Notes: a model not told the origin generated them from the sequence alone. Numbered from the stretch's first letter, positions 35,902-45,487 are shown. The stretch is DNA of 64,000 nt from Armatimonadota bacterium (GCA_013359125.1 JABWCR010000001.1:20475-84474); one strand, 5' to 3'. Translations and numbers: made by a program.

Positions 35902-37881
35902 ATGCTGCTCGCATGGATGCTGGCAATGGCGATTGATCGCGCGACCTTCAAGACGGAGCCCTTTCTTCAAGACATCGCGGCGATCTACACCATTCGCGAT
36001 GGGCTGCCTTCGAACGTTTGCTCCGGGATCGGCCTTGCCGAAGAAGGCGTGATTGTTCAGACGGACGCTGGACGAGCGGTTTTGAAGGGCGATCGGTGGC
36101 AACCGACTCAATCATCATTGCCGGCGCCTCTCGTTGCGTCGGGCAAGCTTGTTTGGGAAGGGCGAGAGATCGCGCCGCCGGACAAGCGCGCCTACCGATT
36201 TGCCTTTACCGACCATCGTCAACGGCTCTTCGCTTTTTGCGAAGGCGAACTGATGAAAGAACTGTACCGAAGGGACGGCGAGGATTGGGTCTTAGTCTCC
36301 ATCAACGACCATCGCAATCGCTTTTACGACGACAACTTTCTCTGCGCAGCGGCCGACCCGGCCGGCTTCGTCTGGATCGGCACGCGAGACGGGCTTCTGA
36401 TGGCGGATGGAGACGGTTGGTGGAAGACGTTTCGCGGCGAGGACGGCGTACCTATCAAAGAAGTTAGATGCATTGCCGTCGGCCCGAACGGCGACGTGTG
36501 GATCGGATCGTCCGACGGAGCGGCGCGGCTGCGCAACGGGCGCTGGAGCTTCTTCTGGGGTCGCCGTTGGATGCCGGGGAACGATGTGCGCAGCATCGCG
36601 ATAGACTCCTCGGGCGTCGCCTACTTGGCGACCGAGGGCGGCGTCGCTCGCATCGAATCTCGCCCCATGACGCTGCAACAAAAGGCCGATCATTACGAAG
36701 CGATCACCGCAGCCCGCCACAATCGCAACGGCTACGTTACCGTTTGCGAGTTCGAAAACGCCGACGACCCGTCCAAGTTCAAGATCGAAGCCAGCGACAA
36801 CGACGGCCTATGGACGGCGCTCTATTGCGCCGCTCAAAGCTATCGATATGCCGTAACGGGCGACCCGACGGCCAAAAGCCTAGCGCAAAAGTCGATGCGG
36901 GCGATCCGGGATTTGGAGCGATTGACCGGCATCTCCGGCTTTCCCGCCCGCTCCGTCATCCGCAAAGACGAGACTAACTACTTTCAGTCTCATGGCGAGT
37001 GGCACGAGTCGCCCGTCGACCCGAACTACATTTGGAAGGGCGACACCAGTTCGGACGAGTTGGACGGGCATTTCTACGTATTAGGCGTCTATCATGATCT
37101 GGTGGCCGATGATCGTGAGAAGTCGGAGTTGCAGGCGCTGGTCCGGCGCATCATCGACCATCTGCTATCCAACAACTATCGATTGATCGACAAGGACGGC
37201 AAGCCCACGCGCTGGGCAATCTTCGACCCCGAATCTATCAACGACGACCCGATCTGGGAAGAGGAGCGCGGGCTCAATTCGCTCTCCATGCTCAGTTATC
37301 TGTTGACCGCGCATCATATGACCGGCGATCCCAAGTATCGCGCCGAGTACGAAAAGCTTATCCACAAGCACCGCTATCTGCTTAACGCTATCCATCAGAA
37401 GGCGCTCGCGCCGTTCGAGATCAACCACTCGGACGACGAGCTGGCTTGGTTGGGCTACTACCGAGTCGGCCTGTCTGAGAAAGCCCCGGCTTATCGAAAA
37501 ATCTGGATGATGAGCTTAGAGCGAAGCTGGCAGATCGAGCGGCCCGAGCGCTCGCCCTTTACCAACTTTATCTTTGGCGCCATTACCGGCCAAGCGTGCG
37601 ATGTTGAAGCCTCCGTGCGAACCCTGCAAGAGTGGCCTTGGGACTTGCGCGATTGGGCGGCCAAGAACAGCCACCGCGCCGACGTTACGGTTGCCAACGG
37701 TCCGGGCCGATTTGGAGAGAAGCAATCAGTCGTTCCCGTTTCCTATGCCGAGCGCGCCGTTATGCAATGGAACGGCAATCCCTATCGACTGGACGGCGGC
37801 GGCAGCGGCAAGCGCGAGCACGACGGCGCGGCCTTCTTGCTGCCCTATTGGATGGGTCGCTATTACAAGATCATCGAATGA
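35902..37881 (+). CDS. Propeller-plus-helical-barrel fusion, unknown function
   Basis: A 659-residue protein behind an AAGGAGATGAGG site. The first 260 residues hold beta-propeller repeats of the two-component-regulator propeller type (FVWIGTRDGLLMADGDGWWKT, DVWIGSSDGAARLRNGRWS). The rest is helical (for example DNDGLWTALYCAAQSYRYAVTGD), like (alpha/alpha) toroids of glycan-active enzymes. There is no clear signal peptide beyond a short hydrophobic start (MLLAWMLAMAI). The next gene overlaps its stop by four bases. It is probably glycan-related with the neighbour at 34142. Confidence 0.65.
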   Translation: MLLAWMLAMAIDRATFKTEPFLQDIAAIYTIRDGLPSNVCSGIGLAEEGVIVQTDAGRAVLKGDRWQPTQSSLPAPLVASGKLVWEGREIAPPDKRAYRFAFTDHRQRLFAFCEGELMKELYRRDGEDWVLVSINDHRNRFYDDNFLCAAADPAGFVWIGTRDGLLMADGDGWWKTFRGEDGVPIKEVRCIAVGPNGDVWIGSSDGAARLRNGRWSFFWGRRWMPGNDVRSIAIDSSGVAYLATEGGVARIESRPMTLQQKADHYEAITAARHNRNGYVTVCEFENADDPSKFKIEASDNDGLWTALYCAAQSYRYAVTGDPTAKSLAQKSMRAIRDLERLTGISGFPARSVIRKDETNYFQSHGEWHESPVDPNYIWKGDTSSDELDGHFYVLGVYHDLVADDREKSELQALVRRIIDHLLSNNYRLIDKDGKPTRWAIFDPESINDDPIWEEERGLNSLSMLSYLLTAHHMTGDPKYRAEYEKLIHKHRYLLNAIHQKALAPFEINHSDDELAWLGYYRVGLSEKAPAYRKIWMMSLERSWQIERPERSPFTNFIFGAITGQACDVEASVRTLQEWPWDLRDWAAKNSHRADVTVANGPGRFGEKQSVVPVSYAERAVMQWNGNPYRLDGGGSGKREHDGAAFLLPYWMGRYYKIIE

Positions 37882-38501
37882 ACTGGATCGACATCACAGC
37901 GCTACTGAGCGGAGAAACCCCGCTCTATCCCGGCGATCAGCAGTTTGAACTGATTGAATCGATGAGGATTGCCGACGGCGACATCTGCAACCTTTCGGCG
38001 CTCAAGATGAGCGCTCATGCGGGCACGCACGTCGATGCGCCGTTCCACTTCGATGATTCGGGCATCAAGATGCACGAACTTTCTCTGGACGCTCTGATCG
38101 GACCGGCCTATGTCCTGGACGCTCGGGGCCGAATTGAGATTGACGCGGAGAGGATAGAAAAAGCGCCCGAATGCGAGAGGCTACTGTTGAAGACGGACAA
38201 CGAGGGCGGGATGTCGCGCTCCGAATTCGACAAAGATCACGCCTATCTTTCGCCCGATGGCGCGGCGCTGCTGGTCGAGCGCGGCATTCGTCTGGTGGGC
38301 ATCGACTATCTGTCCGTCGAGAAGTTCGGCGCGCGTCCTGAGACTCATTGGACGCTTTGCAAGGCGGGCGCAATTATAGTCGAGGGATTGGACCTGGGCC
38401 AACTGAACGAAGGCTGGCACGACCTGATCGTCTTGCCCCTTAAATTGAAAGACGCCGACGGGGCGCCCGCGCGCGCTGTGGCCAGGCCGATACAAGGTTG
38501 A
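37878..38501 (+). CDS. Cyclase family metal-dependent hydrolase (KynB-like)
   Basis: A 207-residue protein with the metal-binding motif HAGTHVDAPFH (about 47-57) of the cyclase/kynurenine formamidase family and the later acidic/His segment of the fold. It hydrolyses N-formyl or cyclic amide or lactone bonds; no tryptophan-degradation gene is near, so the substrate is open. Its ATG overlaps the previous stop (ATGA). Confidence 0.85.
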   Translation: MNWIDITALLSGETPLYPGDQQFELIESMRIADGDICNLSALKMSAHAGTHVDAPFHFDDSGIKMHELSLDALIGPAYVLDARGRIEIDAERIEKAPECERLLLKTDNEGGMSRSEFDKDHAYLSPDGAALLVERGIRLVGIDYLSVEKFGARPETHWTLCKAGAIIVEGLDLGQLNEGWHDLIVLPLKLKDADGAPARAVARPIQG

Positions 38502-38542
38502 CCCTGCGCGGGTAAAATGCCCTGTTAGATGGGGGAAAAGAG

Positions 38543-38917
38543 TTGAAAACCATTCTAAAGTGGATCGTAATGGCCGTTGCCGTCTACGCCGCATTCTGGA
38601 TCGGGGAGAAGATCGGCCTCGACATGCGGCCCAGCGAAAAGTGGCAGGAAAACTTACTGGTCGCTTTGCTTTTGGGATTGGTCAACGCGTTCGTTGCGCC
38701 CATTGTCAAACTGCTAACTATACCGATCAACTGCATGACTTTCGGCATCGCGGGATTGATCATCAACGTGCTGCTCTTTTGGATGGTGTTCGCCGTGAGC
38801 CCGTTCGATTTCAAGATCGGCAACTTTTGGGCTGCGCTGTTTGCCTCGATCATGGTTACCGTGATCAACGGCATCCTGAAGAGCATTCTCGGATTCGACG
38901 ACGAAAAGAAACAATAG
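38543..38917 (+). CDS. Small four-helix membrane protein (PF04020-like)
   Basis: A 124-residue membrane protein with about four helices, similar to the phage-holin-like/YvlD family (LVNAFVAPIVKLLTIP, FGIAGLIINVLLFW). It starts with TTG at 38543 behind GGGGGAAAAG. Its function is not established. It precedes rapZ by eight bases. Confidence 0.75.
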   Translation: MKTILKWIVMAVAVYAAFWIGEKIGLDMRPSEKWQENLLVALLLGLVNAFVAPIVKLLTIPINCMTFGIAGLIINVLLFWMVFAVSPFDFKIGNFWAALFASIMVTVINGILKSILGFDDEKKQ

Positions 38918-38925
38918 GAGCCTAA

Positions 38926-39807
38926 ATGCCAAAGAAGTCGGCGGCGACAATATCGGGCGGTCTGGTTGTAACGGGCGTCTCTGGAGCGGGCAAAACAGCC
39001 GCGCTGCACGTGTTGGAAGACCTGGGCTATTACTGCATCGATAACCTCCCGCCCGCGCTGCTGGCCTCTTTGACCGTAAGCGCAACCGACAAGACAGGAA
39101 TCGCCGTCGTGGTGGACACGCGCAGCGGCAGCGATCTGGATCGGTCGCCCGACATATTGGCGCAGTGCCGCGCCCTAGGCATCGAATGGAAGGTGCTTTT
39201 CTTGGACTGTGCGGACGACATCCTTTTGCGCCGGTTCAAAGAAACGCGCCGCCCCCATCCATTGGCGGCCGAGCAACCCGATATTTTGAAGGCGATCGAG
39301 CTAGAGCGCGACCGTCTCGCTCCGTTGCGCAGCATCTCCAATTTGGTCATCGACACCTCGACTCTATCGCTCCAAAAGTTGCGAGAGATCATGCTCGCTT
39401 TTCTCTCGCCGACCAGCGCGCTCCATCCGCTTCGAGCGCGCATCGTCTCGTTTGGCTTCAAGCACGGCTTGCCGCTCGATGCCGATCTGATCTTCGATGT
39501 TCGTTTTCTCAGCAACCCGTACTACGAGCCTAAACTCTCGGCGTTAAACGGCACGCACGATTCGGTCGTCAAGTTCGTCATGAAAGACCCGCGCTCGCGG
39601 GCGCTCTTGGACAAGTTGATCGATCTTCTGAACTTCACTCTTCCCGAATACGAGCGCGAGGGCAAGGCCTATCTGACCATTGCGGTGGGATGCACAGGCG
39701 GCAGGCATCGCTCGGTCGTCATAGCCGATAAACTTAAGAAGCACATCGATGAGCGCGGCTATCCTGTTACGGTCGAACACCGAGACGCCGACATGGACGG
39801 ACGGTAG
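38926..39807 (+). CDS. rapZ: RNase adapter / nucleotide-binding protein RapZ (YvcJ)
   Basis: A 293-residue P-loop protein with Walker A GVSGAGKT (17-24) and the family motifs CIDNLPP, FKETRRPHPL, FGFKHGLP, FDVRFLSNPYYEPKL and the C-terminal CTGGRHRSV. In E. coli it guides RNase E to the GlmZ small RNA to control glucosamine synthesis; in Gram-positives (YvcJ) it binds GTP. It is in its common order before yvcK. Confidence 0.95.
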   Translation: MPKKSAATISGGLVVTGVSGAGKTAALHVLEDLGYYCIDNLPPALLASLTVSATDKTGIAVVVDTRSGSDLDRSPDILAQCRALGIEWKVLFLDCADDILLRRFKETRRPHPLAAEQPDILKAIELERDRLAPLRSISNLVIDTSTLSLQKLREIMLAFLSPTSALHPLRARIVSFGFKHGLPLDADLIFDVRFLSNPYYEPKLSALNGTHDSVVKFVMKDPRSRALLDKLIDLLNFTLPEYEREGKAYLTIAVGCTGGRHRSVVIADKLKKHIDERGYPVTVEHRDADMDGR

Positions 39808-39813
39808 GCTCTC

Positions 39814-41115
39814 ATGCGCAACGTCGAATGGCGCTGGCTACTGCCCGGCACTGGCGTTAAGCGATGGCTAGCGCTGGTGATCTTGGGCCTGGCCATCATG
39901 ATGGCCGGGCTTTTCTTGAGTCTGGGCGATGCCGCACAAAACCTGATCCAGCAGACCTCTGCATCGTTGATCAAGAGCGTTGCGGATACGATGCCGGGCG
40001 AAAACCCGATGCGCAGCGCTCGGATCGCGGTCGGTGCCACCTTCATTCTGGCCGGACTGGCGCTCGCCTGGTTCTCGACTTTGCGCCTCTGGCACGCCTT
40101 TGTCAGAGTGCTCAATCCTCGATCGCCCGGCAAGCCGAGCGAGATAATGGCGCGTCATGGCTTGATCGCCCAGGGAAAGCGCATCGTCGCGCTGGGCGGC
40201 GGCACCGGCATGAGCACCCTGTTGCGCGGTCTGAAGCGCCATACGGCCAACATTTCGGCCATTGTAACGGTTACGGACGATGGCGGCTCGTCGGGCAAAT
40301 TGCGAGAGGAGCTAAACGTCTTGCCGCCGGGCGACATTCGAAACTGTTTGGTCGCGCTGGCCGATGTGGAGCCGACCATGACCGCGCTCCTGCAGTTTCG
40401 ATTCGACGCCGGCTCGACGCATCTGGCCGGGCACAGTTTTGGCAACCTGCTGATTGCGGCGATGACGCAGATCACCGGCGACTTTGATCTGGCCGTGCAG
40501 GAGATCGGCAAAGTTCTAGCCATCCGAGGCCGTGTGTTGCCCACCACGGTGGACCATGTAACGCTAAGGGCCGAAATGGAGGATGGAGCCTTTGTAGAAG
40601 GCGAGACCCGAATAGTGGCCGACCCTCGCAAAATTCGCCGCATGTATCTTAATCCGCCCGACGCCAAAGCCGTCGATCAAGCCGTCAAAGCCATCCGTCA
40701 GGCCGATCTGGTCGTCATCGGCCCGGGCAGTCTCTTTACGAGCGTCATCCCGAACCTCTTGGTGCAGGGCGTGGCCGATGCGCTTGCTTCGTCCGATGCG
40801 ATTCGCGTCTATGTGTGCAACGTCATGACGCAGCCGGGCGAGACCGACAACCTGACCGCCTCGGATCACGCTCGAACCATCGAGGCGCACGCCGGCAAGC
40901 GCGTGTTCGACTATGTGTTGATGAACAGCGCCCAGCCGAGCCAACAGATCCTCCAAAAGTACGAAGACGTAGGCCAGCGCCTGGTCGTCGCCGACCAAGA
41001 CCGGGTGCGCTCGATGGGATGGCGACCGATCGCGGGCAACTTCATATCCGAAAGCGACCTGGTTCGGCACGACCCTCTGCGCGTCTCCGAAGCGCTCTTG
41101 AGGCTTGCGCGTTGA
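39814..41115 (+). CDS. yvcK: YvcK/CofD-like gluconeogenesis factor with membrane anchor
   Basis: A 433-residue protein. Residues about 18-40 and 70-90 form two membrane helices; then the YvcK domain starts with VALGGGTGMSTLLRG and continues through DDGGSSGKLR, LPPGDIRNC, HSFGNLL and VIGPGSLFTSV. It binds UDP-sugars and is needed for growth on gluconeogenic carbon and for wall integrity. The membrane anchor is an addition compared with B. subtilis YvcK (about 317 residues). whiA, the usual third gene, does not follow. Confidence 0.92.
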   Translation: MRNVEWRWLLPGTGVKRWLALVILGLAIMMAGLFLSLGDAAQNLIQQTSASLIKSVADTMPGENPMRSARIAVGATFILAGLALAWFSTLRLWHAFVRVLNPRSPGKPSEIMARHGLIAQGKRIVALGGGTGMSTLLRGLKRHTANISAIVTVTDDGGSSGKLREELNVLPPGDIRNCLVALADVEPTMTALLQFRFDAGSTHLAGHSFGNLLIAAMTQITGDFDLAVQEIGKVLAIRGRVLPTTVDHVTLRAEMEDGAFVEGETRIVADPRKIRRMYLNPPDAKAVDQAVKAIRQADLVVIGPGSLFTSVIPNLLVQGVADALASSDAIRVYVCNVMTQPGETDNLTASDHARTIEAHAGKRVFDYVLMNSAQPSQQILQKYEDVGQRLVVADQDRVRSMGWRPIAGNFISESDLVRHDPLRVSEALLRLAR

Positions 41116-41124
41116 CGCAGCGAG

Positions 41125-41130
41125 TAGAAT
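41125..41130 (+). promoter_or_regulatory. TAGAAT -10 element, leaderless start predicted
   Basis: TAGAAT ends 8 bases before the transketolase ATG at 41139. No Shine-Dalgarno lies between. Confidence 0.4.
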
Positions 41131-41138
41131 CAAGCCCC

Positions 41139-41954
41139 ATGTCCATCGCCGAACTCCAAGAGACCGCCCGCCGCATGCGCGTCCACTGCATCCGTATGAT
41201 CGCCAACGCCAACTCCGGTCATCCGGGGGGCTCGCTTTCTGCCGCAGACATTGTAGCCGCTCTGTTTTTTTATGCCATGCGCTGGGATCCAAAAGACCCG
41301 CACTGGTCCGCTAGAGACCGCTTTATTCTCAGCAAGGGGCATGGATGTCCGGCGCTTTACGCCGCTTTGGCCGAGGCAGGCGTGCTGGCCGAGCAGGAAC
41401 TGCTTACCTTTCGAGTCATCGATAGTCGATTGCAGGGCCATCCTTCTAGAAAAGATTTGCCCTATTGCGAGGCCTCCACCGGCAGTCTAGGTCAGGGGTT
41501 GTCGATCGCGATTGGCGAGGCATTGGCCGCGCGAAACATGCCGGAGCGTTACCGCGTCTACACGCTTATTGGCGACGGCGAATCGCAAGAGGGCCAAATC
41601 TGGGAAGCCGCCGCGGCCGCATCGCACTTCAAAGCAGACAATTTGACCGCGATCCTTGACTACAACCGATTTCAGCTGGACGGCGCCATCGGCCAGATCA
41701 TGTCGATCGAGCCTGTGGCCGATAAGTGGCGCGCCTTTGGATGGAGCGTGAAAGAGATCGACGGGCACGATATGGAGCAGATCGTCGAGGCGCTCGACTG
41801 GGCAAAGACCGTCTCTGACAGCCCCCAAATGATTATCGCCCACACGGTCAAAGGCAAAGGCGTCAGCTTCATGGAAAACGATAACGAGTTTCACGGCAAA
41901 GCCCCCACGCCCGAGCAGACCGAACGAGCGCTGGCCGAGCTGGGCGCGGAGTGA
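41139..41954 (+). CDS. Transketolase N-terminal subunit (TPP-binding half)
   Basis: A 271-residue protein matching only the first third of transketolase: SGHPGGSLS, LSKGHG and the TPP motif GDGESQEGQIWEA ending with LDYNRFQ. In split transketolases the second subunit (pyrimidine-binding) is usually the next gene; here a peptidase follows. The partner must lie elsewhere. It acts in the pentose phosphate pathway. Confidence 0.88.
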   Translation: MSIAELQETARRMRVHCIRMIANANSGHPGGSLSAADIVAALFFYAMRWDPKDPHWSARDRFILSKGHGCPALYAALAEAGVLAEQELLTFRVIDSRLQGHPSRKDLPYCEASTGSLGQGLSIAIGEALAARNMPERYRVYTLIGDGESQEGQIWEAAAAASHFKADNLTAILDYNRFQLDGAIGQIMSIEPVADKWRAFGWSVKEIDGHDMEQIVEALDWAKTVSDSPQMIIAHTVKGKGVSFMENDNEFHGKAPTPEQTERALAELGAE

Positions 41955-42015
41955 TTCGTATTTGCCGGAACGATAGGCCGCACTGGGGCGTCATAGAGTG
42001 GACGGAGGTCGATTG

Positions 42016-43197
42016 ATGCGTTTCTTTCTTTCCCTGATCGCGATCGTTGCAATATTGGCCGTGACTGGCTGCACCACCGATGGCGGCGGTCGCGCGCCAA
42101 CCGGCTCGACCTGGACGATCATGGTGTTTCTGAACGCAGCCAACGATCTGGACGAGTTTAGCGATCTAAACGTTAATCAGATGGAACGGGCCGCCATCAA
42201 CGACGAAGTCAAGATGGTGGTGCAATGGAAGCGCGCCAGCCGATTTGTAAAGCCCGGAACCTGGACTGGAACTCGCCGCTACCTGGTTAAGCACGATCAG
42301 ACCGACGCGATCGGATCGCAGTTGTTGCAGGACATGGGCCAGGGCGTGGACATGGGCAATGCCGATGTGCTCAAAGAGTTCGTGCTTTGGGCCAAGACCA
42401 ATTTTCCGGCCGATCGGTATATGCTGGTCGTTTGGAACCACGGCTCCGGTTGGCGGTCGCATCGTCCTGCTCCGCTTGGGCGCGGCGTGTCGTTCGACGA
42501 CGAGTTGGGCACTTCGATCAACACATGGGAGCTGCCTGGCGCTCTGGCCGATACAAAACCCTTGGACATTTTGGCCTTTGACGCCTCGCTGATGCAAATG
42601 CTGGAGGTCGCTTACGAGTGCAAGGACGTTGCCCAACTGATCGTCGGCTCCGAAGAGAGCCCCCCTGCAGCCGGTTACCCGTATGACCTTTTCATGCGTC
42701 CCTTGGCGCAAAACCCGGCCATGTCTACCATCGAGTTTGCCGAGACGATCGTCAACAAGACCATCCAGCACTACGGGCAGAACAGCAACATCACGCACTC
42801 GGTGTTGGACGCCTCTAAGCTTCAGAGCGTTGCCGACGCGCTGGATCAGTTGGCCAGTCTGCTGATTGCAAAAAGGCCCCAGTACCAATCAGAGCTGGCG
42901 CTGGCGCGTCAGCAGGGACAAAGCTACTCGTCTTACACCGAATATAAGGACCTTCGGCACGTTACCGACTTGGTCAGACAGCGCACAGGAGATGCCCAGA
43001 TCGGTGTTGCGGTCGGCATGTTGCATCAGCGCATCGATGCCGCAGTGTTGGCCGAAGTTCATGGCAACAACGGCGTTCAGAACTCTCATGGAGTCTCCAT
43101 CTATTTCCCATCTGCCGGCGAGTTCTTGCGACGATATAAGAATTTGGCGTTAGCAAGGGCGACCTTATGGGATGAGTGGTTGGAGATTGCGCCATAA
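42016..43197 (+). CDS. Clostripain-like (C11) lipoprotein with Ser at the nucleophile position
   Basis: A 393-residue lipoprotein: signal peptide with lipobox VTGC and a GGAGG site before the ATG at 42016. The C11 fold is clear: TIMVFLNAANDLD, the catalytic histidine in WNHGSGW (H142) and FDASLMQMLEVAYE. In clostripain this last motif reads DACLM and its cysteine is the nucleophile; here codon 191 (TCG, 42586-42588) is serine. The protein may be an inactive relative, or use serine. It probably sits on the outer face of a membrane. Confidence 0.82.
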   Translation: MRFFLSLIAIVAILAVTGCTTDGGGRAPTGSTWTIMVFLNAANDLDEFSDLNVNQMERAAINDEVKMVVQWKRASRFVKPGTWTGTRRYLVKHDQTDAIGSQLLQDMGQGVDMGNADVLKEFVLWAKTNFPADRYMLVVWNHGSGWRSHRPAPLGRGVSFDDELGTSINTWELPGALADTKPLDILAFDASLMQMLEVAYECKDVAQLIVGSEESPPAAGYPYDLFMRPLAQNPAMSTIEFAETIVNKTIQHYGQNSNITHSVLDASKLQSVADALDQLASLLIAKRPQYQSELALARQQGQSYSSYTEYKDLRHVTDLVRQRTGDAQIGVAVGMLHQRIDAAVLAEVHGNNGVQNSHGVSIYFPSAGEFLRRYKNLALARATLWDEWLEIAP

Positions 43198-43198
43198 T
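43193..43198 (+). promoter_or_regulatory. CATAAT -10-like element, leaderless start predicted
   Basis: CATAAT ends 5 bases before the GTG at 43204 and overlaps the stop of the peptidase gene. No ribosome site lies between. Confidence 0.35.
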
Positions 43199-43203
43199 CT
43201 GGC

Positions 43204-43980
43204 GTGCCTTACTACTACACGATACTAAGCCCCGAACGGGTTGAGATTCGCTATCGTTTGGCCGGCTTGGGCACTCGCGCCATTGCCGCCGCAATCGACG
43301 ATACCATTATCGCGCTCGTCGCCGGCCTTGCTTTGGTTGGGATCGGCCTATTCTTAGGAATCTTTGAGAGTTTGGCCTGGGACGCGCCGACGCAGGCGGT
43401 ATTGGCCTTCTGGACGATGGGCGCCTTTGTTGCGTGGTTCGCCTATTACATCGGGTTCGAGATCGCCTGGAACGGTCAGACGCCCGGCAAACGATGGATG
43501 GGCCTGCGCGTCATCCGCTTGGACGGCAGCCCGATCGAGCCTTTCAACGCATTTAGCCGCGAACTGTTGCGACTGGTGGATTTTTTTCCGCCCTATTATG
43601 CCCTGGGCGGCACGGTCGCGTTCTTTAATGGCTACTGGCAACGGATTGGCGATTTGGCCGCTGGAACCATCGTCGTGCGGGAAGGTCGCGAAGTCCAAAC
43701 GAGCAGTGTCTCGATCTGGCGATTGCCGCCCGAGCCGACCCCGCAAGAAACGACCGTTTACTCGGTTTCAGGAATATCGCCTCAAGAGTATCGCGCGCTT
43801 CGAGACTACCTGAATCGCCGTAGCGAACTGAACCCGGAGGCCGATGTGCGTCTGGCTCGCCTGTTTTGGGACGACGTCAAGTCCAAGATTGTGCTGCACG
43901 GATCCGAGCAGTTCTCGCCCGCCCTCATGATCGAGGCGGTGGTCGCCAAGTACGAGCGCTCGATGAGCGATCAGCGATAG
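43204..43980 (+). CDS. RDD-family membrane protein
   Basis: A 258-residue protein with three membrane helices and the RDD motifs AGLGTRAIAAAIDD (residues 20-33) and TPGKRWMGLRVI. The C-terminal 90 residues are soluble. RDD proteins are small membrane proteins, some of which are Na+/H+ antiporters. Its last 10 bases overlap the convergent oxidase gene. Confidence 0.85.
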   Translation: MPYYYTILSPERVEIRYRLAGLGTRAIAAAIDDTIIALVAGLALVGIGLFLGIFESLAWDAPTQAVLAFWTMGAFVAWFAYYIGFEIAWNGQTPGKRWMGLRVIRLDGSPIEPFNAFSRELLRLVDFFPPYYALGGTVAFFNGYWQRIGDLAAGTIVVREGREVQTSSVSIWRLPPEPTPQETTVYSVSGISPQEYRALRDYLNRRSELNPEADVRLARLFWDDVKSKIVLHGSEQFSPALMIEAVVAKYERSMSDQR

Positions 43981-45368
43981 ACCAGATAGTTCCGCATCAT
44001 GCCCTGATCCTCGTGCTCTAGCATGTGGCAATGGTAGAGGAACAGGCCGTCGTAAGGACCAAAGTTGATCAGGATCTTGGCCGATTCGCCCGGCATGAGC
44101 AGGATCGTGTCCTTCCATCCTTCGTCCGTATAGCCTTCGCGCATGGCCTCCCAGTTTGCCCGGTGCACGTTTTGAATCGTGCGCTCGATAACGCGGAACG
44201 ACGGTCCGTGCAAATGGATCGGATGCGGCATGATCATCGTGCCCGTCGTGTTGGCAAACGTCCAGACCTCGGTGTCTTTTAGTCGGACACGCTCGTTGCT
44301 GGCCACTTCGGTCAGCCGGAAGGCAGCGCCGTTTAATAAAAACCGCCCGCGGTCGAAGCTGATGGGCAAGGCCCTTGGATTCGTATAGTTGACGGCTTCC
44401 TTCTGATCGGGAGTCGGAATCTTCGATGCGAGCGGCCGAGGAAGTCGCGTATAGCCTCGGTGTCCCGGCCGGATGTCGAACCGCATAACTTCGAATCCCG
44501 CGCCGTTTGGCAACGGGCCCTGTCCGATGCCCGTCGCGCTAAAGGGCAGGCTCCGGAGCGGCACTGACTGCCCGGGATGGAATCGACTGAAATCGACCCA
44601 GAGATCGACTCGTTCGCCAGGCGCGAGGGCGATGTACGGTTTCTCTACCGCCTGGTGGAGCAAGCCGCCGTCCGTCCCGATCGCCACCATCGGCATGTTA
44701 TCAAAAGCCAGTTTGTAAATCCGCGTGTTGGAACCGTTTAGAATCCTAAGCCGATAGCACGATGGAGTTACCTTTGCGGCGTAGTTGGGGCGGCCGTTGA
44801 CCAGGATGCGGTTGCCCAGAGCGCCCTCCATGCCAACGATGCTGTAGACGATCTGATTGCTGGCGTTGAACGTGCGGTCTTGCAAGATGATCGGCATGTC
44901 TTCCACATCGTCCAGTTGCTCTATGGGCTCTTCGTCGTCGCGCACGATCAGCATCCCGGCCAAACCGTTCCAGACGTGCCGACCTGTGCGCATGTCGGGG
45001 TGCGGATGGAACCAATAGGTACCGGCGCGATTGATGATCTCAAACTCGTAAACTCGCTGGCCGCCCGGAGGCACGGAGTCCTTAGGATGGCCGTCCGCGT
45101 GCTCCGGCACGTTTAGCCCGTGCCAATGCACGGTAGTGGTCTCGGAAATCTGGTTGATGAACCGAGCAATGAATCGTTGACCCCGTCGAACCCGAATAAC
45201 CGGCCCGACAAACGAGTCTAAATGCTTGATCGATACGTCGCCGCGAATGCGGCGAGCTTCGTACGTCCAGACCGAGGTCGGCTGACCGGACAGAAGCTTC
45301 ACCTGCCGCTGGACGGCTCTCAACTCGATCTCGACGGTGTTGTCCTGGCGCAACAGAGTTTTAACCAT
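43971..45368 (-). CDS. Multicopper oxidase (CueO/SufI-like), no visible signal peptide
   Basis: A 465-residue three-cupredoxin enzyme. All four copper-site motifs are present: HWHG (about 81-84), HPHP (about 122-125), HPIHLHG (about 392-398) and HCHMLEHEDQGMM, with the T1 cysteine and methionine in the last. It oxidises Cu(I), phenols or similar with O2. Most members carry a Tat signal; here the first residues (MVKTLLRQDNTVEIE) are not one, so it may be cytoplasmic or wrongly started. It is divergent from a di-heme gene. Confidence 0.9.
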   Translation of the reverse strand: MVKTLLRQDNTVEIELRAVQRQVKLLSGQPTSVWTYEARRIRGDVSIKHLDSFVGPVIRVRRGQRFIARFINQISETTTVHWHGLNVPEHADGHPKDSVPPGGQRVYEFEIINRAGTYWFHPHPDMRTGRHVWNGLAGMLIVRDDEEPIEQLDDVEDMPIILQDRTFNASNQIVYSIVGMEGALGNRILVNGRPNYAAKVTPSCYRLRILNGSNTRIYKLAFDNMPMVAIGTDGGLLHQAVEKPYIALAPGERVDLWVDFSRFHPGQSVPLRSLPFSATGIGQGPLPNGAGFEVMRFDIRPGHRGYTRLPRPLASKIPTPDQKEAVNYTNPRALPISFDRGRFLLNGAAFRLTEVASNERVRLKDTEVWTFANTTGTMIMPHPIHLHGPSFRVIERTIQNVHRANWEAMREGYTDEGWKDTILLMPGESAKILINFGPYDGLFLYHCHMLEHEDQGMMRNYLVYR

Positions 45369-45487
45369 ATGGCGTCGAGTACGATCTCCCTTTCAAAAAG
45401 ATGCTCCCAATATTATAGGCGAGATTCGCGCCAAAAACACTGGGGCTTGTGATGGATTTCACAAATTCATCGGCGAGCGCGGTCGGA

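Noticed and set aside
41951..41960. GTGATTCGTA behind the transketolase stop, similar to the element end
   Set aside because: Ten bases only; no core or second end nearby.
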